From Fimenecus sp964527585 (GTDB lineage Bacteria > Bacillota > Clostridia > Oscillospirales > Acutalibacteraceae), in contig CAZGPE010000001.1 of the NCBI GenBank assembly GCA_964527585.1, positions 1-64,000 on the forward strand: a DNA stretch of 64,000 nt, given 5' to 3'. Shown here piece by piece: positions 34,441 to 40,616 of this stretch. Position 1 is the first letter of the stretch, and every line of letters starts with the position of its first letter. A program made the position numbers and the translations under genes. The notes under the pieces are model-generated. The model worked only from the letters and a program-made list of their open reading frames with translations. It made no database searches and was not told the origin of the DNA.

Positions 34441-35103
34441 TCAAACCTTTTCTTTTTCGTCTTTCAATACGGTTTCGCCGGAGTTTTCGTTATCGGCATT
34501 GGTAAGCACCTTAAACACGGTCATAAACATAATTTTTATATCAAGGATTATGGACACATTGTTTACATACCAAACATTGAGTTCAATACGCTTATTCCAT
34601 TCAACTTCTTTGCGGCCGTTAACCTGCGCCCAACCCGTAATTCCGGGGCGGACATTGAACATATTAAACTGTTCTTCGGTATAATCTTCTACATTCCACG
34701 GATGGTATGTAAGAGGCGGACGGGGACCGACAAAACTCATATCGCCCTTTATTATGTTAACAAGTTGCGGCAGTTCGTCAATGCTTGTCGCACGGATTAT
34801 TTTTCCGACTTTAGTTACCCTCGCATCGCCCTTGCCCGAATAAACACCGCTTCCGGTTTTTTCCGCACCGACACACATCGAACGGAATTTGTAAATCTCA
34901 AACACTTTTCCGTCTTTGCCCAAGCGTTTTTGTTTGAATATAACGGGGCCTTTGCTGTCGGCTTTTATCAAAAGCGAAACAATCAAAAGCACGGGTGAGA
35001 GTAATATCAACCCGAAAAGCGCAACAAAAAAATCGAAAAAGCGCTTAATCACCCTGTTGTAAAATTTCGTATAGTTATGTTTTGCGTTTTCTTGAGTTTT
35101 CAA
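34441..35103 (-). CDS. Initiating sugar-phosphate transferase
   Basis: A 220-residue bacterial sugar transferase (PglC/WcaJ catalytic core). One membrane helix (VALFGLILLSPVLLIVSLLI) follows the basic RVIKRFFDF. Then come KQKRLGKDGKVFEIYKFRSM, ATSIDELPQLVNIIKGDMSFVGPRP with the catalytic Asp-Glu, and the RPGITGWAQVNGR tail. It transfers the first sugar-1-phosphate to undecaprenyl phosphate. The TTG at 35103 is preferred, eight bases after GAGGGG. Confidence 0.9.
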   Translation of the reverse strand: MKTQENAKHNYTKFYNRVIKRFFDFFVALFGLILLSPVLLIVSLLIKADSKGPVIFKQKRLGKDGKVFEIYKFRSMCVGAEKTGSGVYSGKGDARVTKVGKIIRATSIDELPQLVNIIKGDMSFVGPRPPLTYHPWNVEDYTEEQFNMFNVRPGITGWAQVNGRKEVEWNKRIELNVWYVNNVSIILDIKIMFMTVFKVLTNADNENSGETVLKDEKEKV

Positions 35104-35133
35104 GACCAAAACCCCTCTTCATAAACTACTAAC

Positions 35134-35162
35134 ATTATATATTCCCAAGCGGTAAAAGTCAA
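35134..35162 (-). promoter_or_regulatory. First promoter of the polysaccharide locus
   Basis: Minus-strand TTGACT (35162-35157) and TATAAT (35139-35134) with a 17-bp spacer. The first ten bases, TTGACTTTTA, are identical to those of the promoter at 33514-33542. Confidence 0.85.
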
Positions 35163-35171
35163 TTGCCCCGA

Positions 35172-35202
35172 CGACAAAGGCAGACGGAAAAATCCGCCTG
35201 CC
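35172..35202 (-). terminator. Terminator after the holin gene
   Basis: A 10-bp stem, GGCAGGCGGA / TCCGTCTGCC (one G-T pair), with a 4-nt loop. On the minus strand it is followed by only TTT. It is 8 bp past the holin stop and ends the lysis cassette. Confidence 0.65.
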
Positions 35203-35209
35203 CGAAAAA

Positions 35210-35455
35210 TCATTTAGAGAGCTGTTTAACTATCTGATTGCCGAAAACCGATGTTCCCGCAACAAGCACTCCCTGAATTACCGCTTCGGCGCTGACGCCC
35301 ATTATCGCCAATGTGCCGATTACCGCACACACAAGAATAATAAGCGGAATATACTTGTCGTTTATCTTTTCGAGTTTTTTTATTATCATTCCGATAATGT
35401 TAAGCACCGGTATTAAAATCAACGCTCTTTCGGTTATATAACCTAACACTTCCAT
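35210..35455 (-). CDS. Phage-type holin
   Basis: An 81-residue protein with two hydrophobic segments (about 10-28 ALILIPVLNIIGMII and 37-55 IPLIILVCAVIGTLAIMG). A short charged turn, KKLEKINDKY, separates them, and a third amphipathic segment leads to a Lys-containing C-terminus. Size and layout match clostridial phage holins, which open the membrane for endolysin release. The neighbouring GH25 gene 9 bp away supports this. A strong GAGGTGG Shine-Dalgarno is present. Confidence 0.8.
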   Translation of the reverse strand: MEVLGYITERALILIPVLNIIGMIIKKLEKINDKYIPLIILVCAVIGTLAIMGVSAEAVIQGVLVAGTSVFGNQIVKQLSK

Positions 35456-35464
35456 ATTACCACC

Positions 35465-36322
35465 TCATCTTAAATCCGCTTTGTCGACAAAGCCCGTAAC
35501 ATTTTCTCCGACGGGTTTTTTCTCGGCTTTCGACGGCGAGGAAGTAATACGGTATCTTCCGTTAATCTCTTTTCCGTCGTAAATATAAAAAGTGCCTGAT
35601 TTTTTACCCGACGGAGTTTTTGCCGTTGCCGAAACATAAATCGGTGTTTTCTCAAGCGACACCATCATTCTCGGTGAAAACTCGGACACAGAGCTGCCCG
35701 AAGCGGACGAAAAACCGTTAAGGCCTTTGCTTTTCATAATTGCGGCATAGTCTTTATAACTTTCGTCAAGATCGGTTCTTGCGTCGATTCCGTCAACACT
35801 TCCCTGCGAAGAATACTGCCACAAGCCGTAATTTCCCGAATAAGTCGGCTTATCCGTCCACTGAGCAAGCCAGCAATCATACTTTTTCTTGCACTCACCG
35901 TCAATATAGTTTTCGAACCAGTTTTTATTTGCATAGATGCAGACATAATATCCCGCCTGCTCCACCGTTTCGCAAAAAGCCCTGATAATATCCGAAACAA
36001 ACTGTTTGCCTTTGTCGGACTGTGCTTTTTCTTCAACATCAAACGCTATCGGATATTCGAACTGTTTGCCTTTTATCCAGCCGAGAAATGTCTTTGCTTC
36101 CGCAACCGCATCTTCAACCGATTTTGCGTAACTGTAATGGTACGCTCCGAGTTTTATCCCCTCTTTTTTGGCGTTTGCGTAGTTTTCCTCAAAGCGTTCG
36201 TCCTTTTGGTTTTCGTATTTTCCGTAACCCGCACGCAAAATCGCAAAATCTATTCCGCTTTGTTTAACCTTGTGCCAATCTATTTTCCCCTGATGCTTTG
36301 AAACATCAATGCCTTTACTCAT
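35465..36322 (-). CDS. GH25 lysozyme (endolysin)
   Basis: A 285-residue glycoside hydrolase family 25 muramidase without signal peptide. The motif GIDVSKHQG carries the first catalytic-site Asp. FDVEEK holds the Asp-x-Glu pair at about residues 95-97, and LWQYSSQGSVDGIDARTDLD completes the barrel to residue 190. The C-terminal 80 residues resemble an SH3-like wall-binding domain (ISVSATAKTP-type start, then GRYRITSS). Lacking a signal, it needs a holin to exit. It overlaps the XhlA-like gene by 8 bp. Confidence 0.92.
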   Translation of the reverse strand: MSKGIDVSKHQGKIDWHKVKQSGIDFAILRAGYGKYENQKDERFEENYANAKKEGIKLGAYHYSYAKSVEDAVAEAKTFLGWIKGKQFEYPIAFDVEEKAQSDKGKQFVSDIIRAFCETVEQAGYYVCIYANKNWFENYIDGECKKKYDCWLAQWTDKPTYSGNYGLWQYSSQGSVDGIDARTDLDESYKDYAAIMKSKGLNGFSSASGSSVSEFSPRMMVSLEKTPIYVSATAKTPSGKKSGTFYIYDGKEINGRYRITSSPSKAEKKPVGENVTGFVDKADLR

Positions 36323-36542
36323 AGTATCCGTTCCTTTCTATCGTTTCGATTTTATCTTCGTGTATCTTGATTCTTTCTTCGAGAAGAGGTATACGCTGTG
36401 CGAAATTATTATGCTTATCAACCTTTTCTTCAAGTTGTTTAAGTCTGAAATTCGTAAGCCGTGCGCTTGCCATAATACCGCCCAAAGCACCCGAAAGAGT
36501 CCCAAAAAAAGAAATTACCGCAACAACAATTTCCGATTGCAC
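36315..36542 (-). CDS. XhlA-like membrane/coiled-coil protein
   Basis: A 75-residue protein. One N-terminal hydrophobic helix (VVAVISFFGTLSGALGGIM) is followed by a coiled-coil region with regular Leu/Ile spacing (LKQLEEKVDKHNNFAQRIPLLEERIKIHEDKI). Such proteins sit beside holin and endolysin genes in Firmicutes phages (hemolysin XhlA type), here with inverted topology. The GTG at 36542 is behind GGGGGTG. Confidence 0.65.
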   Translation of the reverse strand: MQSEIVVAVISFFGTLSGALGGIMASARLTNFRLKQLEEKVDKHNNFAQRIPLLEERIKIHEDKIETIERNGYYE

Positions 36543-36596
36543 AAATTCACCCCCATTTCATTATATTTGCACTGAAAAATATTATTACTTTAAGCG

Positions 36597-37673
36597 TTAT
36601 GCATCTTCTCCGACTATGAGAAGTTTTGTTCCTTCGGTAAAAGGAATATGGGTCGATCCGCCTTTTTCGAAAAAGCCGACATACACATTTTTGATATATT
36701 CGCAAAACGAACTGCTGACGGTTTGCATCGTGTTTGAAGCCGTAATTCCCTGACCGCCCTGACCGTAAGTTACGCTCGAACGGGTAAACATACCTTCTTC
36801 GGCATCGCTTTGACAAAACAGGCAAAGTGTCCCCGTGTTTTCGACATTACCCAAATAAGCAAAATATCTTTTTCCGCCGTCCGTCCGCAGTTTTACGACA
36901 ATTTGAGAACTGTCGGCGGAGCATTTGCCCAAAAGATATATTTTTATGTTTTTCAAAGAAAACGCCTTTGAATTCATATCTTTTGTGATTACAAATTCCT
37001 CAACCGTTTCCCCTTCACCGAGTTCGGCACGATAAATCACCCTTCCCGTCTTGTTCTTAACGAAATCCGCTATTGCAGACGATGAAACGGGATTTTGAGA
37101 TGTTTCGCTTACCTGAGAGTCAACTTCGACGCTGTCTTTACCATCGACACCGTCCTTGCCGTCCTGACCTTTGTCGCCTTTATCTCCCTTATCGCCTTTT
37201 TCACCTTTGTCTCCCTTATCTCCCTTATCGCCTTTATCACCTTTGAAGTCTCCGTTGGCAACGGCTTCAAGCAAAGCGTTTACCGAAAAATCGTACTCAT
37301 TTCTTAAACTGTCATCCGTTCCGGCAACGCTCGAAAAACAAAGTTTTATTTCCTTGGCTTTGATAAGCTGTTTTGTGGTGTAATCCTCCGATGAAATTTC
37401 AACGATGTTAAAATAGCACAGCACATTCATCTTGCTTGTTACACTTGCCGGAATTTCGAATTTTATCTTTTTGTTCTCATCGGGAACAAGATAGTCCGTG
37501 CGCACCGTTCCCGTCGGCATAACGAAATCAAGGTAATAACGGTAAGAATCGGAAATATATTCATCACCGATTTCGAAAACAAGACAGCAGGCGTTATGTT
37601 CATACATTGTGCCCGCTTCGAAAATCTCGCTTGAAAAGGGTTCGGAAATTTTTATATTCACGGTTTTAGTCAT
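36597..37673 (-). CDS. BppU-domain, collagen-like phage tail/baseplate protein
   Basis: A 358-residue protein in three parts. Residues 1-140 look like the BppU N-terminal fold of phage upper baseplate proteins, which anchors to a baseplate. About residues 145-182 form a collagen-like Gly-x-Y stretch of a dozen triplets, mostly GDK, GEK and GKD. The rest is a beta-rich C-terminal domain with Ser/Gly-rich strands, perhaps receptor binding. ATG 37673 is chosen: AAGGAG is 7 bp upstream, and the start overlaps the stop of the sigma-like gene (ATGACTAA). No tail tube or tape-measure gene is nearby. Confidence 0.75.
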   Translation of the reverse strand: MTKTVNIKISEPFSSEIFEAGTMYEHNACCLVFEIGDEYISDSYRYYLDFVMPTGTVRTDYLVPDENKKIKFEIPASVTSKMNVLCYFNIVEISSEDYTTKQLIKAKEIKLCFSSVAGTDDSLRNEYDFSVNALLEAVANGDFKGDKGDKGDKGDKGEKGDKGDKGDKGQDGKDGVDGKDSVEVDSQVSETSQNPVSSSAIADFVKNKTGRVIYRAELGEGETVEEFVITKDMNSKAFSLKNIKIYLLGKCSADSSQIVVKLRTDGGKRYFAYLGNVENTGTLCLFCQSDAEEGMFTRSSVTYGQGGQGITASNTMQTVSSSFCEYIKNVYVGFFEKGGSTHIPFTEGTKLLIVGEDA

Positions 37674-38064
37674 ATTCATTCTCCTTGTTAATTTCATTTA
37701 ACATTTCTTCGAAATCTTTCGGAGGAGCGACAAGAGAAAATCCGCAACAGTACACATATTTCAGCGCAAGACAAAGTCTTTCGTTGGCCGCAGCAAGCGT
37801 TCTGTAAACACTCTGCCGTGATATGCCGTGAAGTTTCGCAATATCGCTGACTTTCATATTTTTGTAATATCGCTCGTCGACGAAAACCTTCTGAACCGCT
37901 GTCAACTCGTTTTCGATAACGGCGGCGATTATTTTTTTCATATTGTTTTTTCTCACGGTTACGATATATCTCGGCATATTTTCAATATCTTCCGGCGTCA
38001 TAAATTCAAATTTTTCGGACAAAAATCTGTATTCCCCCGTATCGAGACTTATCATTTTCCGCAT
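37666..38064 (-). CDS. Sigma-region-4-like regulator
   Basis: A 132-residue protein. Residues 60-100 form a sigma-70 region-4-like helix-turn-helix (AVQKVFVDERYYKNMKVSDIAKLHGISRQSVYRTLAAANERL). The N-terminal third is not recognisable as region 2. It resembles phage late-gene activators of the ArpU kind and the HTH half of small toxin/bacteriocin sigma factors. It is the first gene of the lysis cassette and is translationally coupled to the BppU gene. It may activate its own promoter or that of phage genes elsewhere. Confidence 0.7.
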   Translation of the reverse strand: MRKMISLDTGEYRFLSEKFEFMTPEDIENMPRYIVTVRKNNMKKIIAAVIENELTAVQKVFVDERYYKNMKVSDIAKLHGISRQSVYRTLAAANERLCLALKYVYCCGFSLVAPPKDFEEMLNEINKENEYD

Positions 38065-38089
38065 TAAACCATCACCTCTCCGAAATTGC

Positions 38090-38141
38090 TAAAAATTAAA
38101 ACAACACCCGACAGACACAAGTCCGCAAGGTGTTGGTTTTA
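38090..38141 (-). promoter_or_regulatory. Terminator-like leader hairpin (possible attenuator)
   Basis: The minus-strand leader contains CAACACC ... GGTGTTG enclosing a second stem CGGAC-TTGT-GTCTG with a symmetric internal loop. It is followed by TTTTAATTTTT. It lies after the promoter 38165-38193 and before the regulator start (38064), so it would stop transcription unless read through. Confidence 0.5.
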
Positions 38142-38164
38142 TATTTTGTTCACTCGCATAATAT

Positions 38165-38193
38165 ATTTTAGACGACTTTTTGTTACTTGTCAA
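38165..38193 (-). promoter_or_regulatory. Promoter of the lysis/collagen cassette
   Basis: Consensus TTGACA (38193-38188) and TAAAAT (38170-38165) with a 17-bp spacer on the minus strand. The leader to the first ATG is about 95 nt. This is an ordinary vegetative-type promoter, not an obvious alternative-sigma one. Confidence 0.8.
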
Positions 38194-38224
38194 CACAATA
38201 AATTGTTCAAAACTCTTCATATCG

Positions 38225-38398
38225 GAAAAAGTTTTCGACATTTTGATTTCTCTGCGCAAGTTTCGGCGGTTCATTTTCTGCACTTCGGCGGTCTAAAAAA
38301 TGAACCCTATTAAAAATAAATATATTAAATATATTTTTAAGGTTATTAACTTTAATCGGGTGCAAAAATCTTACCGCCGAAAAAGTTTTCGACATTTT
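38225..38398. repeat. Direct/inverted repeat cluster upstream of RepA_N gene
   Basis: Within the 400-bp gene-free gap 38065-38464: a 20-bp exact direct repeat (GAAAAAGTTTTCGACATTTT) at 38225 and 38379; a 10-bp inverted repeat GGTTCATTTT / AAAATGAACC at 38268-38306; CGGCGGT twice direct and once inverted (38373); and an AT-only stretch around 38315-38345. The layout resembles a small replication origin or operator array. The function is unproven. Confidence 0.55.
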
Positions 38399-38464
38399 TG
38401 TTTCAAAAAAAGGTTTACAAAAAGCCGTTTTGGGACTATTTATGGGGAGTGATTTTTTGAAAAT

Positions 38465-38806
38465 ATGAAAAGCGAAGATTTATTTCTCGAATACGAAGCC
38501 TATGCCGTGTTTCCGAAAAAACTGTTCACAGCAAAGAAATACGCCGAACTTTCCTCAAATGCGAAAGTGCTGTATGTTTTTCTTTTTGACAGAGCGAAAT
38601 TATCGCAAAAGCACGGATACACCGACTTAAACGGAGAAATTTTCGTATACTGTCCGATAACCGTCGCCTGCGAAATTCTCAACTGTTCGAAGGCGGTTGC
38701 GATTAAAAATTTCAACGAACTCGAAAACTGCGGACTCATCCGCCGTGTACGGAGAAATCAGGCAGACCCTTACAAAATTTATCCGCAAAGGCTTGATTTG
38801 ATATAA
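38465..38806 (+). CDS. RepA_N-type replication initiator domain protein
   Basis: A 113-residue protein matching the RepA N-terminal domain of Firmicutes plasmids. The pattern is FPKKLFTAKKYAELSSNAKVLYVFLFDRAKLS, then GEIFVYCPITVACEILNCSKAVAIKNFNELENCGLI and a basic end. Full RepA_N initiators are about three times longer, so this is the winged-helix domain alone, as in some phage and conjugative-element proteins. The GGGGAG site is about 16 bp from the ATG, longer than usual. Opposite strand to the lysis cassette. Confidence 0.75.
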   Translation: MKSEDLFLEYEAYAVFPKKLFTAKKYAELSSNAKVLYVFLFDRAKLSQKHGYTDLNGEIFVYCPITVACEILNCSKAVAIKNFNELENCGLIRRVRRNQADPYKIYPQRLDLI

Positions 38807-38837
38807 AAGAAAAAAGGCAGGAATAACTCCTGCCTTT
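38806..38837 (-). terminator. Terminator of rplU-prp-rpmA (and of the RepA_N gene)
   Basis: A 10-bp perfect stem, AAAGGCAGGA / TCCTGCCTTT, with a 5-nt loop. It is followed by TTTTTTCTTTT on the minus strand. The plus strand has a short T run only, so it works best for the ribosomal protein operon. Confidence 0.85.
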
Positions 38838-38853
38838 AAGTGTGAGATAAAAA

Positions 38854-39138
38854 TTACTGCTCAACAGCGTAAACGCTGACTTTTTTGCGGTTTTTATCCA
38901 TTCTTTCGAACTTAACAGTTCCGTCGATTTTAGCGAAAAGAGTATCGTCTGAACCCTTACCGACATTCTCGCCGGGATGGATGTGTGTTCCACGCTGTCT
39001 TACAAGGATATTACCTGCAAGAACGAACTGTCCGTCAGCACGCTTAACGCCGAGACGTTTAGACTCTGAATCTCTGCCGTTCTTTGTAGAACCCATACCT
39101 TTTTTATGAGCGAACAACTGAATGTTTATCTTAAGCAT
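38854..39138 (-). CDS. rpmA: 50S ribosomal protein L27
   Basis: A 94-residue bL27. It starts MLKINIQLFAHKKGMGSTK: the first nine residues form the Firmicutes N-terminal extension removed by Prp after the Phe in QLF-AHKKG, exposing the tail that reaches the peptidyl transferase centre. The conserved RQRGTHIHPGENVG is present. The Prp protease is encoded next to it. Confidence 0.97.
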   Translation of the reverse strand: MLKINIQLFAHKKGMGSTKNGRDSESKRLGVKRADGQFVLAGNILVRQRGTHIHPGENVGKGSDDTLFAKIDGTVKFERMDKNRKKVSVYAVEQ

Positions 39139-39141
39139 TAT

Positions 39142-39456
39142 TTAAGCACCTCTTTCGATTTTTATAAAATTCGGATACATTTTTTCGAGTTCTTCGATAT
39201 GAAGTAAAAGCCCCGATAAAATGTCTTTTGCTTTTTCGGCACCGATACTGTCAAGGGATAATTTCATTAAAGCGTCGTCGATTTCGATTTGAGCGGGAAT
39301 TTTCATAACTTCGGTCAAGGTGTTAGCCACCATATAACAAACCGAAGAAACCGAAGCGCATACAATATCGCTTCCTTCCTGCGCATAACCGGAATGTCCG
39401 CTTATTTCAAATCCCGTAATCAGCGAATTGCCGAAAATGAATTTTGCGACTGTCAT
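39142..39456 (-). CDS. prp: Ribosomal-processing cysteine protease Prp
   Basis: A 104-residue Prp. The catalytic His is in SGHSGYAQEG and the Cys in SDIVCASVSS, the standard spacing of the dyad. It cleaves the L27 N-terminal extension before ribosome assembly. It lies between rplU and rpmA, 3 bp from rpmA, its universal position. Confidence 0.95.
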   Translation of the reverse strand: MTVAKFIFGNSLITGFEISGHSGYAQEGSDIVCASVSSVCYMVANTLTEVMKIPAQIEIDDALMKLSLDSIGAEKAKDILSGLLLHIEELEKMYPNFIKIERGA

Positions 39457-39462
39457 AGAACC

Positions 39463-39774
39463 TTAAGCGTTGATAGCGGTGATCTCAACCTTAGTATAGG
39501 GCTGACGATGACCTTTCTTGCGCTTCTCGTTCTTTTTGCACTTGTAAGTAAATACTGTGATTTTCTTACCCTTGCCTGTCTTAAGTGCTTTGCCTGATAC
39601 AGTTGCGCCCTCAACATAAGGAGCACCTACTTTAATACCGTCATCAGCACCAACTGCAAGAACCTGATCAAAGGTTACTTCAGCATTGTCTTCTGCGTCA
39701 AGCTTTTCAACATAGATAACATCGCCGTTTTCTACCTTGTACTGCTTACCGCCTGTTACGATGATTGCGTACAT
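39463..39774 (-). CDS. rplU: 50S ribosomal protein L21
   Basis: A 103-residue bL21 starting MYAIIVTGGKQYKVENGDVIYVEKL, with the conserved FTYKCKKNEKRKKGHRQPYTKVEI tail. First gene of the rplU-prp-rpmA operon, behind a structured leader. Confidence 0.97.
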   Translation of the reverse strand: MYAIIVTGGKQYKVENGDVIYVEKLDAEDNAEVTFDQVLAVGADDGIKVGAPYVEGATVSGKALKTGKGKKITVFTYKCKKNEKRKKGHRQPYTKVEITAINA

Positions 39775-39862
39775 TTTTTTACCTACCTTAATATAGTCTC
39801 GCTATCGAGGGCGGGAAATCCGCTTTGTAGTATTAGACATACTGCCCCCTAATATGCGGCAT
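39775..39862 (-). promoter_or_regulatory. L21-type ribosomal protein leader
   Basis: The 5' untranslated region of rplU has three successive hairpins on the minus strand: AGTAT / ATACT, GCGG / CCGC and CTCG-ATAG-CGAG. They are followed by the Shine-Dalgarno region AAGGTAGGT. This agrees with the position and style of the Firmicutes L21 leader, which is thought to mediate feedback by the ribosomal protein. The match is by eye, not by a covariance model. Confidence 0.55.
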
Positions 39863-39867
39863 ATAGT

Positions 39868-39896
39868 ATTTTATCAGCGTTGTGTTAATTTGTCAA
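39868..39896 (-). promoter_or_regulatory. Promoter of rplU operon
   Basis: Perfect TTGACA (39896-39891) and TAAAAT (39873-39868) with a 17-bp spacer on the minus strand, giving a leader of roughly 85-90 nt. Confidence 0.88.
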
Positions 39897-40001
39897 TAGA
39901 ATTTTTCGTAACGGCGTATTTTAGGATTATAGGCAGATTACGGTTTTGCAAAAAGAAAAAGAATTTATAAATCAAATCATTATCGAGATATAAATAAATT
40001 T

Positions 40002-40155
40002 CGTAGGGGCGGCGTTCCGCCACCCGCAGTCGCATTTCCTATCCCACTCCCAAAAGAGAGCCAATCCGTAGGGGCGGCGAAACGCCGCCCGAAGTTGTAT
40101 TTTCTATCCCACTTTCCCAAAAGAGCCAATCCGTAGGGGCGGCGTTCCGCCGCCC
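40002..40155 (-). repeat. Three palindromic repeats, inverted orientation
   Basis: Copies of the 25-bp palindromic element at 40002-40026, 40066-40091 and 40131-40155, again about 64 bp apart. Between them is a shared AT/CT-rich unit (TTTCC/CTATCCCACT ... AAGAG..CCAATCCGTAG). The first copy has a mismatch in one arm (CCGCCACCC). Together with 40291-40567 they fill the gap 39897-40574, which holds no convincing gene. Confidence 0.85.
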
Positions 40156-40290
40156 GCATTTCCCAACACATCATATTATCGGGTTATCGGAAATTATATT
40201 TTTTGGGTTAACCGATAAATATATCGGATTACATATAAATTTCGGTTGAGTGAAACGGGATTTTTTTATTTTACTTTCTGCGTTTCTCAC

Positions 40291-40567
40291 GGGCGGCGAA
40301 ACGCCGCCCCTACGGTGCGATGTAACCCGTGAATTTGATATTACAATGCAACGGGCGGCGAAACGCCGCCCCTACGGGTGCGGTATAACCCGTGAATTTG
40401 ATGTTGAAACAACAACGGGCGGCGAAACGCCGCCCCTACGGTGCGATGTAACCCGTGAATTTGATATTACAATGCAACGGGCGGCGGAACGCCGCCCCTA
40501 CGAGTGAGATGTTACCCGTAAATTTGATGTTGCAATGACAACGGGCGGCGAAACGCCGCCCCTACGG
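40291..40567 (+). repeat. Five-unit tandem array of the palindromic repeat
   Basis: Palindromes start at 40291, 40353, 40417, 40479 and 40543, with spacing alternating 62, 64, 62 and 64 bp. The intervening DNA is also repeated (ACCCGTGAATTTGAT then an ACAA-rich end), so the true unit is about 63 bp with two inverted repeats. A frame crossing the array encodes GGETPPLR-type strings; it is an artefact of the repeat, not a gene. Confidence 0.88.
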
Positions 40568-40573
40568 AGCACA

Positions 40574-40603
40574 ATAAAAAACAGCGGACGGGGTGCGTCC
40601 GCT
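40574..40603 (-). terminator. Terminator of the 40617-50959 gene set
   Basis: An 8-bp GC-rich stem, AGCGGACG / CGTCCGCT, with a 5-nt loop, followed by TGTTTTTTATT on the minus strand. It is 13 bp past the hemolysin III family stop. Confidence 0.85.
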
Positions 40604-40616
40604 GAAAAGTTTACGG

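Noticed and set aside
37171..37383. Plus-strand SPLSPLSP-type frame
   Set aside because: It is the reverse complement of the collagen-like GDK repeats in the minus-strand gene.
38268..38306. Inverted repeat near the RepA_N gene as a terminator
   Set aside because: The 19-nt loop and the lack of a following T run in either direction make it a poor terminator; treated as part of the repeat cluster.
35210..38806. Intact prophage with attachment sites
   Set aside because: No integrase, structural genes or flanking direct repeats acting as att sites were found; only lysis, tail-fibre-like and regulatory genes are present.
40250..40507. 85-codon frame across the repeats (GGETPPLR strings)
   Set aside because: It is a translation of the repeat units, with no Shine-Dalgarno; such frames are frequent artefacts in these genomes.
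40291..40567. CRISPR-like array of palindromes with about 38-bp spacers
   Set aside because: The spacers are themselves repeated, both orientations exist elsewhere, and no cas gene is nearby.
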